Assembly (NCBI RefSeq): GCF_000092065.1
Contig: NC_009370.1
Span: forward strand, 124,001 to 188,000
Direction of reading: 5' to 3'
Length of the DNA: 64,000 bases
From: Ostreococcus lucimarinus CCE9901
Taxonomy: Eukaryota > Chlorophyta > Mamiellophyceae > Mamiellales > Bathycoccaceae
A program made the translations under genes and the position numbers. The stretch's first letter is position 1. Every line of letters begins with the position of its first letter. Under the pieces are notes generated by a model. That model did not search any database, was not told the origin of the DNA, and saw nothing but the letters and a program-made list of their open reading frames with translations. Shown here one piece after another: positions 36,098-45,940 of the stretch.

Positions 36098-37171
36098 TCA
36101 TTTAATCATCATGCCCGGCGACCATGGGAAATACCCATTATATAATCGCTGAGAACAAGTGTCGATGTGCAACCAGAACGCGCTGAGTATCTTCACCTGC
36201 GAACTGTATGGTGCGCCTTCGTTGAACGGATCGCGATCGAGACGCTTCGCCGCGAGTGCGCCTCGACATCCGAACGGATCCCGCGCGAACGCCTCGCGAA
36301 CTTTCACCTCGCCGGCCTCCATTTCCTTTTCATTCAACGCCTTGGTACCGATATACGTGAAATTGCTTTCCGGATACCCGATCGCCCGGAGATGGAGCTT
36401 CTGGAAACGGTCGCGCTTGCTTTCAAAACCCACGACGGTGATTTTTGACGGGAACTTTCGAGTGAGCTCAAAGAAGCGACACACGCTGAAAAGCAGATTC
36501 TCAAAGCTATCCCGTGCGTGTTCCTCCGTAAAGCTTCTAAGCTCCACCCCGGCGTCGACCCCAAACCAATCAAACGCCCTCGACACCTGCCAATACGAGC
36601 TCGCCTCGCTAATTGCGCCCGCCTCGCGTCTCGTCTTACCACCGCTAAATACGAGCATAGCGCGCGGATTCTTCGCCAACTCGCGCACACCGCGCTCCAT
36701 GTGCTCCATGAACGCCTTCGCCTCACCTTCTAGCAATTGATGAGGCTCTAACGCCCAGTTACTCTCGTCTTTTGCCTCCAAAAAATTATTACCGTAGTAC
36801 ACCGCGTGCCCCGGCACGACGACGAGTTCATCCACCCCGTCCACCTGCGCCGGCGTCTTTCGCTCCACCACGCTCCTTCGCATCACCGGCATCACTCCCA
36901 TCGCGCTCGGCACGCGATTCTCTTTCCCATCGAACACCGTCCGTCCGACGAATATCAACGCCAGCAACCCCAACCATCCCACGCGTTCGCCCCGACTTAT
37001 CGCCCGCCGCGCGCGCGCCAGCGCTCGCGTCGTCGCGCTCGCTCGATATTTCCCATTGTCGTGATCGTCCTTTCTTCGATACATCGGCAGCGTCTCGACG
37101 TCTTCCACCGTTCCGAATCTGTACGCGCTGAACGCCCGCGCGCGCGCCGCGTGCGTCGCGTTCGCGCGCAT
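36098..37171 (-). CDS. DUF218/YdcF-like domain protein
   Basis: A 357-aa protein from the ATG at 37171. Residues near 75-92 (VGWLGLLALIFVGRTVF) form a membrane anchor. The rest is a DUF218-type alpha/beta domain: ELVVVPGHAVYYG at the first strand, AMLVFSGGKTRREAGAISEASSYWQ, EEHARDSFENLLFSVCRFFE and KITVVGFESKRDRFQKLHLRAIG. DUF218 proteins include bacterial SanA/YdcF, with possible roles in envelope or nucleotide metabolism; the fungal and plant members are uncharacterised. A longer reading from ATG 37438 adds an Arg-rich stretch and is less likely. The C-terminus has a Cys and aromatic residues (CSQRLYNGYFPWSPGMM). Confidence 0.75.
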   Translation of the reverse strand: MRANATHAARARAFSAYRFGTVEDVETLPMYRRKDDHDNGKYRASATTRALARARRAISRGERVGWLGLLALIFVGRTVFDGKENRVPSAMGVMPVMRRSVVERKTPAQVDGVDELVVVPGHAVYYGNNFLEAKDESNWALEPHQLLEGEAKAFMEHMERGVRELAKNPRAMLVFSGGKTRREAGAISEASSYWQVSRAFDWFGVDAGVELRSFTEEHARDSFENLLFSVCRFFELTRKFPSKITVVGFESKRDRFQKLHLRAIGYPESNFTYIGTKALNEKEMEAGEVKVREAFARDPFGCRGALAAKRLDRDPFNEGAPYSSQVKILSAFWLHIDTCSQRLYNGYFPWSPGMMIK

Positions 37172-37518
37172 CGCGATTCGCGTCCGATGGGCTATCTCCG
37201 GCGCCCGCGCGCGCGCGTCCTCGCGTCCCGACCGTCGTTCGCGCGCGCGCGCCTCGCGATCGATCCTCGCGCGCGTCTCGCGCGTCCTCTCGCGCCGCCG
37301 CCCGTCGTCGTCGGCGCCGTCGACGAACGGACGCGTCGACGTCTCGCGACGCGCGACGCGCGCGACACCCGAACGACGCGCGCGGCGCCCGAACGACGCG
37401 CGTGCGAGTACGGGCTTTTTTACGTTACGTCTACGCATACAATCGCGATCGAGCGCTATGTCGTGATCGCGTCGTGTTGTGAAATAAACCACCGAGCCGT
37501 TGCCGCGGGCGCCGCGCG
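37172..37518. other. Intergenic upstream of DUF218 gene
   Basis: 347 bp, GC-rich to about 37410 and then more mixed. The minus frame stays open here, so part may be 5' coding if the upstream ATG at 37438 is used. No repeats or RNA genes are seen. Confidence 0.35.
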
Positions 37519-37839
37519 CTACGGCGCGTCCGCGTCCGCGCGCTGGCGGCGACGCGCGCCGCCCGGCGCGAGGTCCGCGATCTCGGCCTCGTAATCCCAC
37601 GCCTCGGGCTCGACCTCGGGCGGGTACAGGACGTGCTTGAGCTTCAACAGCGGCGGGACGCTGAACAGGAGCACGGAGAAGGCGAACATGAAGACGTACA
37701 CCTGGTTGTCGGGGTCGCCGTTGAGGTACGCGCCGAGGAGCGCGCGACCGCGGCGGACGACGGCGTCGGGCGACGGGGACGACGACGACGGCGCGGCGTC
37801 GACGGCGTCGACGGCGAGCGCGCGCGCGAGCGGTCGCAT
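37519..37839 (-). CDS. Small single-span membrane protein, unknown
   Basis: A 106-aa protein. After an A/S/P-rich N-terminus there is DPDNQVYVFMFAFSVLLFSVPPLLKLKHVLYPP, one clear membrane helix with a proline break, then an acidic segment EVEPEAWDYEAEIADL and an Arg/Ala-rich end. The residue pattern is well conserved-looking and unlike the antisense frames. It is probably an organelle membrane protein. I do not recognise it. It diverges from the OSCA gene 216 bp away. Confidence 0.6.
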   Translation of the reverse strand: MRPLARALAVDAVDAAPSSSSPSPDAVVRRGRALLGAYLNGDPDNQVYVFMFAFSVLLFSVPPLLKLKHVLYPPEVEPEAWDYEAEIADLAPGGARRRQRADADAP

Positions 37840-38055
37840 GGCGCCGCGCGTCGACGAGTGCGAGGGCGTCCACCGCCGAACGATCGGCGTCGATGGACGC
37901 CGATCGACGCGACGTCGATCGACGCGCGACGCCGATCGACGACGCGCGGGGCGGGCGGCGGGCGGTCGTCGTTTGACGCTTTGACTTCCTCGCGACGCGC
38001 GCGAGGGCGCACAGGACGACGACGAGGGCGCACAGGACGCGCGCGCGCGGCGGTG

Positions 38056-41000
38056 ATGACGACGTCGACGACGACGTTCACGCCGCCCGCGCCGTCGACG
38101 CCGACGACGCTGTGCGATTCGCAAAACGTCGCGTGCGTGAACACGGATGTCGCGGATGCGGAAGTTTTGAGCGCGTTCGCCGCGTACGTGTGCGCCGCGC
38201 TCGCGGTGTTGACCGCGTTCGGGATCGCGAGGAAATACGTGCCGATTTATACCGGTCGAGAACACCTGCGGTCGCTGAAGACGAGCGGGTGCGCACCGCC
38301 GCGATTCGACGCGAGCGCGAATCGCGGCGGCGCGCGAGAGGCGTGCTCGACCACGTACGGATGGATCGCGCACGTGTTGACGGTGGCAGATTCTGACATC
38401 GTGCACACGGCAGGATTGGATGCATTAGTATTCTTAAGAATTGCGCAGTTCGGGACGCAGTTGTTCGCGCCTTTAGCGTTGGTTGGAGTGCTGGCGCTCG
38501 CGCCGACACACCTGTCGAGATCGTATTACGAGACGACGACGACGAGCGAGTCGTCTGCGGCGCGCGAGAGCCACGTGTTGATGCGAATGACGATCGCAAA
38601 CGTGGAACCGACCAGTTCGTTGATGTGGATGCACGTAGTGATGTTTTGGGCGTTCACGGCGTATGCGCTGTGGTTGCTGACGGCCCACTATCGCTCTTAC
38701 GAGTTTTTACGTCAAGTGTACGGAACGACGACGGGCGAGTCGAATCCTTGGCGCGCGGTGCACATCCCGCAAACCGTGCTACAGAAGTTTTTACAGCAAG
38801 GAATAAACACAAACAGAGAGTTCATGACGGAGACTATTGAGGAAGAGGAAAGAGAGGGCGGACAGACTCCTGCGGCGAGAACCATGCCGACGACGATGCT
38901 TCTCGAAGCGTTGCTTGGGCCGAAACGCTCGAACGGTCAGATGTCGACCGAGCAGAAGCTCAGACGTTTTCCTAGGGCATCGTTCATTGAAAGCACTCGT
39001 GGACCATCGATGGCGACGCCATCAAGAGGCTATCACTCCCACTTCGGTCCCCTTCGAGTGACGGAGACGCCGCGTGAAGAATCGTCTCGATCGGTGTCGG
39101 AGATTTCCATGGCGTCCATGAGTGACTTTGACGAAATGTCCAAAGAACATCACTTAGATAAATTGACGAGCGATAGCGAGGATGTCGCGATAAGACACAA
39201 TTGGTGGGAAGGGTTAGACATCGCTGAAGAGGTATGGAGCGACCAATTGAGGAGTGGGAGCGACGGATTTGGATCGACCGATGCGCTCTCTGCTCCGCGG
39301 CAAATCAAAGTTGATATCGAGGGGCGATTTCCTTGCAACGACGCATCAACGTGCGATATTAACCCAGTACCATCGATAGATGATAGACGGTACGTCTCAG
39401 CCGTCGCGGACGAAGTCAGCGAAGACGGCAGCGAAAAGGAAGTGGTGGTCAGCGTGTTGGTGCAAAACTATTGCGTCTTGATGACAGACGTCGGTGGTAA
39501 TCTTCCCGAGGGGGCCGCGGATCCGTGGGAAGGTGTGCGAGCGGTGGAGACATTTTTCGGAGGCCTGTTTCCAGACGACTTCCTAATGGTGATTCCTTTA
39601 CAGGACTACCGCCCTGTGGACGACTTACTCATCGAGCGCGACAAGCTCAAGAATGAAATCGAGAAACAATCGATGTTGCAATCAAAACGGCATGGACACC
39701 GTCGTATGCGTAGAGGGAGCGGTTTTCGGGATGAAATCACGGGTTTACGAGACAGAGTAGCAATTTTAGACCACTTGGTTGTTCAGGAGCGCACCAGAAT
39801 TCTTCAAACCGAGCCCGGGTCGAGTTGTATCGTTGCTTTCAAAAGCCAGTATGCGGCGGCGTGCGCGGCGCAGTGCCGTATCACATCGCGTCAGCGTGAT
39901 CTTTTTGCGATCGAACCCGCGCCGGGACCCGACAATCTCAATTGGCAATCGGTATTACTTCGAAGACGTCAGCGTGAGATCCGATCGATGGTGATTTTCC
40001 CGCTCATTCTCACCATCATACTCATTCCGACGGGAATGTTCACTGGCGTGATGTCGTCGCTATGCGTAGCAAATCAATTCGGTGCAAATCACAACGACGG
40101 CTTGAAGTGGTACTGCTCGAGCGATTCCGCGCGGTATCTACGAATTCTAGTGCAAGGTATTTTACCACCCATTCTGCTGACACTCTGGGAAACGTTTGTC
40201 GTTTCGTTCGGAATGATGTATCTCGTTCAGGCACAGAGCAAGTATTCTAGTCTGAGTAAAACAGACGAGTCGTTTGCGGAGTACTACTTTCTGTGGGCGT
40301 TTCTGAATGTGTTTTTCGGCACTGTATCTGGTTACGCCATTCAACGATATTTGAACGCGCTCAACACGAAAGGTCCGGATGCCATGCTGCAACTTCTCGG
40401 TACGTCGCTGCCGCTCACAAGTAATTTCTTCCTACTTTGGATCGTATTCAGAGGGGTATACCTCCCCACTCAGCGGTTGATTTTCCCTCATCCCGGAGTG
40501 CTATGCATGATCGTCAATCGCTGGCTGTGCTGTTTGGGATGCAACGTGACCGCTCGAGATAGAACGATCAAATACAGCCCGAGATCGGTTCGCCTTGGTC
40601 GCGAAGTCGGTGTGTTCGCCATGGTGATGATGATTGGTCTCGTCTTTTCCACAGTCGCACCTTTGATCACATTACTCTGCACCGTATTTTTCGTCTTTAA
40701 TTTTGTCATATGGCGTTATCACGTCCTATATGTGTACGAACGCTCGTACGAAGCCGGCGGGGCGATGTGGACAACGTTTTGCAACTTGACGATTTACGCG
40801 CTGGTCATCGCGCAGAGCTTTTTGTCGTTTGTCCTCTTGTCCAAGCAAGCGTACGCCGGAGCACTCATTCTCTGGATCACTGTCTTACCGGTTCTAAGCA
40901 AAGCCAGTCACAGATTTCGATCGATCGCGAGCGAGCTTCGCTGGTCCGTGCCCCTACCACAGGCGTCCATCGCGCCTCGCGCCGAGTTCAACGCCGAGAC

Positions 41001-41130
41001 TTACATGCATCCAGCGCTCAAGCGCAACTCCATGGGATGGCACCCAGAAATCGGCAAGGTCTGGCGAGGGTACCCTAACGTCACCGTGAAAGAGACTCGG
41101 ATATTCAGAAGACGTCAACGACATAGATGA
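38056..41130 (+). CDS. OSCA/TMEM63 (DUF221) mechanosensitive channel
   Basis: A 1,024-aa protein of the OSCA/CSC1/TMEM63 family, cation channels opened by hyperosmotic or mechanical stress. The N-terminal helix (SAFAAYVCAALAVLTAFGIARKY) starts the membrane part. A very long cytosolic loop carries S/T/D/E-rich disordered sequence and then the RRM-like domain (VVVSVLVQNYCVLMTDVGG, SSCIVAFKSQYAAACAAQ, FAIEPAPGPDNLNW). The channel block follows with SMVIFPLILTIILIPTGMF, ILPPILLTLWETFVVSF, NVFFGTVSGY and LLGTSLPLTSNFFLLWI. The C-terminus is basic. The loop between the first helices and the RRM-like part is longer than in plant members. It probably sits in the plasma or a vesicle membrane. Confidence 0.87.
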   Translation: MTTSTTTFTPPAPSTPTTLCDSQNVACVNTDVADAEVLSAFAAYVCAALAVLTAFGIARKYVPIYTGREHLRSLKTSGCAPPRFDASANRGGAREACSTTYGWIAHVLTVADSDIVHTAGLDALVFLRIAQFGTQLFAPLALVGVLALAPTHLSRSYYETTTTSESSAARESHVLMRMTIANVEPTSSLMWMHVVMFWAFTAYALWLLTAHYRSYEFLRQVYGTTTGESNPWRAVHIPQTVLQKFLQQGINTNREFMTETIEEEEREGGQTPAARTMPTTMLLEALLGPKRSNGQMSTEQKLRRFPRASFIESTRGPSMATPSRGYHSHFGPLRVTETPREESSRSVSEISMASMSDFDEMSKEHHLDKLTSDSEDVAIRHNWWEGLDIAEEVWSDQLRSGSDGFGSTDALSAPRQIKVDIEGRFPCNDASTCDINPVPSIDDRRYVSAVADEVSEDGSEKEVVVSVLVQNYCVLMTDVGGNLPEGAADPWEGVRAVETFFGGLFPDDFLMVIPLQDYRPVDDLLIERDKLKNEIEKQSMLQSKRHGHRRMRRGSGFRDEITGLRDRVAILDHLVVQERTRILQTEPGSSCIVAFKSQYAAACAAQCRITSRQRDLFAIEPAPGPDNLNWQSVLLRRRQREIRSMVIFPLILTIILIPTGMFTGVMSSLCVANQFGANHNDGLKWYCSSDSARYLRILVQGILPPILLTLWETFVVSFGMMYLVQAQSKYSSLSKTDESFAEYYFLWAFLNVFFGTVSGYAIQRYLNALNTKGPDAMLQLLGTSLPLTSNFFLLWIVFRGVYLPTQRLIFPHPGVLCMIVNRWLCCLGCNVTARDRTIKYSPRSVRLGREVGVFAMVMMIGLVFSTVAPLITLLCTVFFVFNFVIWRYHVLYVYERSYEAGGAMWTTFCNLTIYALVIAQSFLSFVLLSKQAYAGALILWITVLPVLSKASHRFRSIASELRWSVPLPQASIAPRAEFNAETYMHPALKRNSMGWHPEIGKVWRGYPNVTVKETRIFRRRQRHR

Positions 41131-41252
41131 ATCATGTAAAGACGCGTGCGCCTCGCCTTTTCGCTCGCCGCCTCGCCGCCGCACAACGCGACGGCCGATC
41201 GATCTCATCTCGCATCGACGAATGTCAGCGATAACGTTTAAAAACTGAGACA

Positions 41253-42353
41253 ATGGCGACGACCGCTGTACCTGCGCGCACGCAGTGCCTCACGCGCGCG
41301 CACAGTCGTCGTAATCGCGCGGTTTCGTCGTCGTTCGCTTCGACGTGCATTCCGCTCTCTCGCGCGTTTCGGACGGCTGTGCGCGTCGATCGCGTCGCCC
41401 GCGAGCGCGATGCCGCGTCCAGAGATGGCGCGCGGACGATTGGCTTGTGTGCTCGGTCGCTGAAGCGCATCGTGCGCGCTAGGGCGAGCGAAGGTGTCAT
41501 CGAGCGCGGAGGGCCGAGCGAACCGACGGCCACGACGCAGCCGTGGTTTGATCGATTCCTCAAACTTCCGAGCGATGGAAGCGAGATATGGGAAGCGAAG
41601 TGGGGAATGAAGGTGATTATTCAAGTTATGGTGCTGTGGTTTTGCGCGTTTTGCGTGATAGGAAACGCGGTGTTCCCGTACGCCGCGGGCGTTCTCGGGT
41701 TCGACACGTCGAGCTTCACGCAGCGAGGATTGGCGACGTACAGTTTGTGCTTAGATTTCACGCAAATGCTCATGACTTGGTTCGTTTTGCGTCAATCCTT
41801 ACGTCCATTTCGGCCGTTCGGGGTGAATTGGTTCCCAGTGCGCTGGTTTGAGGACAGAAAGTACCTGAGAGACGTCGCCGTGGCGTGCGTGGCGTTTCCA
41901 TTCGTCGTGTGGTTGCACGGATTGAGCACGACTTTATTGGAGCACATCGGCTTGATTGCTTTCGACGAAACCGTCACCGCGGCGTGGGAACAAAGCATGA
42001 AGTCGAATGATATCATATCGAAAGCGTTCTACATGCTCTTGGCCTCATTCGCCGCCCCCGTGTGGGAAGAGCTCATCTTTCGAGGCTTCTTCTTCGCCTC
42101 CCTCACCGCCTTCACCGGCGCCGCGCGCGCCATGCTCATCTCCTCCACCCTCTTCGCCTGCGCTCACTTCTCCCTCGAGCAGTTCCTTCCCCTCACCTTC
42201 CTCGGCTGTCTCATGTGCGTCGTCTTCGTTCGCACGCGCAACCTCCTCGCCCCCGTGCTCGTGCACAGCGCGTGGAACGCCTGGGTCCTCGCCGGCGACT
42301 TTCTCCCGCCCCTCGACGTCGTCCTTCGCGCCGTGTTCGCCGCCGCGCCGTAG
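41253..42353 (+). CDS. CPBP (CAAX/Abi-type) intramembrane protease, plastid
   Basis: A 366-aa protein. The first 70 residues are R/A/S/T-rich (transit peptide). Several membrane segments follow (VIIQVMVLWFCAFCVIGNAVF and others). The CPBP motifs are intact: EELIFRG near residues 271-277, the helix with AHFSLEQF (His near 305), and HSAWNAW (His near 337, Asn near 341). These Glu/Glu, Arg, His and His/Asn residues form the glutamic-type active site. Plant plastid members include factors for chlorophyll metabolism and protein quality control. The substrate is unknown. Confidence 0.85.
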   Translation: MATTAVPARTQCLTRAHSRRNRAVSSSFASTCIPLSRAFRTAVRVDRVARERDAASRDGARTIGLCARSLKRIVRARASEGVIERGGPSEPTATTQPWFDRFLKLPSDGSEIWEAKWGMKVIIQVMVLWFCAFCVIGNAVFPYAAGVLGFDTSSFTQRGLATYSLCLDFTQMLMTWFVLRQSLRPFRPFGVNWFPVRWFEDRKYLRDVAVACVAFPFVVWLHGLSTTLLEHIGLIAFDETVTAAWEQSMKSNDIISKAFYMLLASFAAPVWEELIFRGFFFASLTAFTGAARAMLISSTLFACAHFSLEQFLPLTFLGCLMCVVFVRTRNLLAPVLVHSAWNAWVLAGDFLPPLDVVLRAVFAAAP

Positions 42354-42689
42354 CGCGCGTCATCGCTGTCATCGCCGTCATCGTTTGTCACGGAATCCTC
42401 ATCCTCATCGCCGTTCGTCCTCGCGTTCGGCGCTCGCGTCGTCGTCTCGTCGTCTCGTGTCTCGCGTTCGGCTCGTCCGCGCTCGCTCGGGCGCCCGCGC
42501 GTTTGGTGGGCATGGCGAATGGCGATCGCGTCACATCGCGCCGCTCGTGACGCGCGAACGAGCGCCTCAGAGCACGCGCGTTTTCGCGCACGAACGAGAG
42601 CGCGCGCGCGCCTCGCGTCGAACGCCGTCGCGAATCGCACCGCGCGCGCGTCGTCGCCGACGTCGCCGACGTCGGTCGACGCCGCCGAC
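42354..42689. other. Intergenic, nothing recognised
   Basis: 336 bp between CPBP and LSM14 genes on the same strand, rich in CGTC/GCGC words. No repeats above background and no RNA gene are seen. Confidence 0.4.
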
Positions 42690-44043
42690 ATGGATGGGTC
42701 ATTCATAGGATCGACCATTTACCTCGTCTCGCACTCCGACATACGATACGAGGGCGTGCTGGTGAACATCGACCCGGTCGAGAGCACGCTGACGCTGCAG
42801 AACGGTGCGAGAGTGCGAGGCGAGACGACGCGGAGAGGGCGCGGAGGGCGGACGCGCGCGCGAGATCTGAGAGAGGCGACGATCGCGGACGACGAGGAGA
42901 GACTGACGACGGCGAACGTTGGACGCGAGCGCAGTGCGATCGTTCGGAACGGAGGGAAGACGGACGAATGGGGTGCAGATCCCGCCGAGCGTGGAGGTGT
43001 ACGAGTACATCACGTTTAAGGGGGATGATATCCAGGATTTGGAGATTGTCGAAAACGGCGCCTCGGCGGCGGCGCAGCAGCAACAGCACGCGCAGCAGCC
43101 GCAGTACATGCAACAGCCGCAGTACGGGCAGCAGCCGCAGTACGGGCAGCAGCCGCAGTATGGGTACATGGGCGCGCCGCAGCAGGCGTACATGGGATAT
43201 CCGCCGCAGCAGCAGTACGGGATGCCGCAGCAATACGGCGCTCCGCCGCCGGCGTGGGGACAACCGCCGCCGCAACAGCAGCAACCGCCGCCGCAACCGC
43301 CGATGCAACAGCAACCGCCGGTGCAGCAGCAGCAGCAGCAGCAACCGCCTGCGCCTGCGCCGAAGAAATCGGCGTGGGGTAACCCGAACCCGGCCGCGGC
43401 GGCATCCGAGGGCGTGATCCTTCCGGCGGCGCGGAACGCGCCCCCGGCCGCGGCCGGCGTCGCCAAGACCGCGGCTACGGTCGCCGCTCCGAAGGCCATC
43501 GCGAAGGCCGCCGCCCCCAAACCGAAACCAACCTCGTTTGCTGCCGCCGCTCTCAACGCGATGGCTCCCGAGGAAGTGGCTCGGCTCAGGGCTGCGCCCA
43601 GACCGGCGCCCACGCAGGGTGGCCGCGGGGTTCCGGCGCCGAGAACGGGCGGTCGTGGCGCCGGCGGTGGACGTGGTGCGGCTCCAGCGGTGCCGAAGGA
43701 AGCGTTCAACTTTGAGAAAATGTTGCAAAAATTCAACAAGGAAAAGTTAGCGCAATCTGCCGAGGCGAAGAAGCTCACGACCGAAGTTCAATCCAACCCG
43801 GTGTACGTCAAGGATGACTTTTTCGACACCATGAGCAGCGAAGCTACGGAGAAGGCTGCTGGGGGGAACAGAGGTCGATTTCACGAACAACGTCGCATGG
43901 ACGCCATGACGTTTGGCTTTGATGCGGTGAGCGCATCTCACGCCGCGCAACGCGCGGCCGCTGCCGGCAGAGGTGGCCGTGGCGGTCGAAGCGACGGGGG
44001 CCGAGGCGGCGGCCGAGGCGGCGGTCGAGGCGGTCGCAGATGA
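42690..44043 (+). CDS. LSM14: LSM14/Scd6/RAP55 mRNA-repression protein
   Basis: Two exons are inferred: 42690-42804 and 42935-44043 (407 aa). The 130-bp intron has donor GTGCGA, GACTGAC and CAG, and rebuilds the LSm14 domain: [19 protein letters not shown], then [12 protein letters not shown] and [19 protein letters not shown]-rich stretch and an A/P-rich linker follow. The FDF box is [15 protein letters not shown] near residue 300, then the FFD ([11 protein letters not shown]) and TFG ([19 protein letters not shown]) boxes, ending in RGG repeats. It acts in P-bodies, binding DEAD-box helicase Dhh1/DDX6 and decapping factors. The exon 2 frame is confirmed by the FDF-FFD-TFG order. Confidence 0.93.
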
Positions 44044-44210
44044 TAGGGAATCGGACAGAAAGGGAAGACGACGGAAACACAATAGTCTCTAGCGTGACTC
44101 ACTTCCAGTGACTCACTGAAACGATATGTGAATACGAATATTTCGTTCTCAAACTACAAATGCTGTGTGTGTTTATACAAATCAAAACGCCTCGCCGTCG
44201 TCCGCCGCCT

Positions 44211-44900
44211 TCATCGGTACATCGCCTCCGATTGCAAGTTTCTCGCGATCTCCTTCTCCCATCGATCACCGTTAGAGAGTAACTTCTCCTTATCGTACAG
44301 CAACTCCTCGTGCGAAAACGTCGCGTACTCAAAGTTTGGTCCCTCCACGATGGCGTCCACCGGGCACGCCTCTTGGCAAAACCCGCAAAAGATGCACTTC
44401 GTCATGTCTATGTCGTATCTCGTCGTTCGTCGACTTCCGTCCTCTCTCTCCTCCGCCTCGATCGTGATCGCTTGCGCTGGGCATATGGCCTCGCACAACT
44501 TACACGCGATGCATCTTTCCTCACCCGTGGGATACCTTCGCAGCGCGTGTTCGCCTCGAAACCTCGGCGACAGCGGTCCCTTTTCGAACGGGTAGTTGAT
44601 CGTCACCTTTTTATCGAAGAAGTACTTCAGCGTCAGCGACATCCCTCGCAGGAGCTCCGTGAGCACGAGCGTCTTCGCGCTCGCGTCCAGGACGCCCGCG
44701 AGATCGGTCGGCATCGCCTTCTCCGCGAGTTCGCGCGAGCGATCGGCGCTCGCGGTCGTCGCGGGCGATCGCGGGGTGGAGTCGCGATCGACGACGGCGC
44801 CCGCGTCGCGCGCGGTGTCGCTCGCGAACGCGCGAAGGGACGTCGAGGGCGAGCCCTCGGTGGCGCGCTTGAACGCGGCGCGCGCGCCGTGACGAAGCAT
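44211..44900 (-). CDS. NDUFS8: NADH dehydrogenase subunit NDUFS8/TYKY (Nuo I)
   Basis: A 229-aa protein of respiratory complex I. The first 50 residues form a mitochondrial presequence. Two 4Fe-4S clusters (N6a/N6b) are coordinated by [11 protein letters not shown] with Cys130, 133, 136 and 140, and [11 protein letters not shown] with Cys169, 172, 175 and 179. [24 protein letters not shown] with broken spacing is the typical segment before the first cluster, and [18 protein letters not shown] the typical end. It sits in the peripheral arm and passes electrons to quinone. It converges on LSM14. Confidence 0.95.
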   Translation of the reverse strand: MLRHGARAAFKRATEGSPSTSLRAFASDTARDAGAVVDRDSTPRSPATTASADRSRELAEKAMPTDLAGVLDASAKTLVLTELLRGMSLTLKYFFDKKVTINYPFEKGPLSPRFRGEHALRRYPTGEERCIACKLCEAICPAQAITIEAEEREDGSRRTTRYDIDMTKCIFCGFCQEACPVDAIVEGPNFEYATFSHEELLYDKEKLLSNGDRWEKEIARNLQSEAMYR

Positions 44901-45009
44901 GGCGCGCGTCGATGTGCGGCGGACGTCGGCGTCGACGCGTTAGGTCTAGGCTGGTCGACGCCCGTCGACGCGACGCGCGAGCGAGGGAGTGTTTTACAGA
45001 TTACTACGA

Positions 45010-45492
45010 TCACGAGATGGCGATCTTATCCATGAGCGAACCGTGCATCTTCTCCAGTTTCATGAGCTGATCGTACACGTTCAAGATTTTATTCGTGTTG
45101 ATCTCGAGCACCAACCCCCCGACGATTGTCTCGTCGAGCACGGTGTACGCCTTCGGAGAGTTGAAAATCAAATCCAATTCGCACACGTTCTCGAACACCC
45201 GATCGAGGGTTTCGACGTAGACTTGAATCAGATCCAGCATCGCCAGCTCGCTCTCGCTTCGATCGCTCAGGATGCAAAAGTACAGCGTCGCGAAGTGTCT
45301 GTACACCAGCTTCGTGTCCGGGCCGAACGTCTTCTCGTCGTCCACGAACGAGCACAGGTGATCCGGTCGCCCCGTCACGAGCTTGTACACCGTCTGACAC
45401 AGCTCCGTCTGTTTATCCACCCCGAGCTGTTCGTAAAATCTACACAATCGCACCATGGCGTGGTTATTCACCACGATGAACGCCTTGATCAT
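45010..45492 (-). CDS. AP3S: AP-3 complex sigma subunit
   Basis: A 160-aa small adaptin. It opens with MIKAFIVVNNHAMVRLCRFY, has the sigma core LVYRHFATLYFCILSDRSESE, and the most diagnostic stretch ELAMLDLIQVYVETLDRVF followed by NVCELDLIF. The segment TVLDETIVGGLVLE matches AP-3 rather than AP-1/AP-2 sigma (which have DEI..GG.I.E). AP-3 sorts cargo from endosomes to vacuoles/lysosomes. There is no intron. It diverges from COX6B over a 448-bp region rich in short tandem repeats. Confidence 0.92.
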   Translation of the reverse strand: MIKAFIVVNNHAMVRLCRFYEQLGVDKQTELCQTVYKLVTGRPDHLCSFVDDEKTFGPDTKLVYRHFATLYFCILSDRSESELAMLDLIQVYVETLDRVFENVCELDLIFNSPKAYTVLDETIVGGLVLEINTNKILNVYDQLMKLEKMHGSLMDKIAIS

Positions 45493-45554
45493 CGTCCTCG
45501 TCGTCCGACAACACCAATGGATTGACCACCCAAATCAACGCAGTGAATGAATGA

Positions 45555-45789
45555 TTCGTTTCGTTTCGTTTCGTTTCGTTCGCCGACGCGAGGTTCGCGC
45601 CGCGATCGTCGGACCCCGCGCGGCGCCGCGATCCGTCCTCGATCACCGCCACCGTCGCGCCCCCGTCCGACCGCGCGTCGGCGCGTCGGCGTGTCGCGCC
45701 CGCGCGCGATCGACGCGACGCGACGCGCGAAACACCGAAAAACCGAAAAACCGAAAAACCGAAAAATCGAAAAACCGAAACCGAAAACG
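45555..45789. repeat. Short tandem repeats in AP3S/COX6B divergent region
   Basis: Two arrays lie in the 448-bp divergent gap 45493-45940: (TTCGT)n at 45555-45581 and an 8-bp repeat ACCGAAAA, about seven units with one variant, at 45733-45789. A telo-box-like AAACCCTA follows at 45833-45840. No gene is seen in the gap. Confidence 0.75.
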
Positions 45790-45940
45790 AACCTCGACCG
45801 CGACGATCTCGAGGGCGTCCGGGGTTCCGTCAAAACCCTACATACTGTTTCCCCACACGACACAAAAACCGGTCGGTCGGACACCCATGCGCGTCGCCCG
45901 GCGTCGTCGCGCGACGCCGCAAACCCGCACGCCGCGCGCG

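Noticed and set aside
42699-43778. Cys/Gly-rich minus-strand frame (CCCCCC runs)
   Set aside because: It is the complement of the Gln/Pro-rich repeat of LSM14, whose domains are clear on the plus strand.
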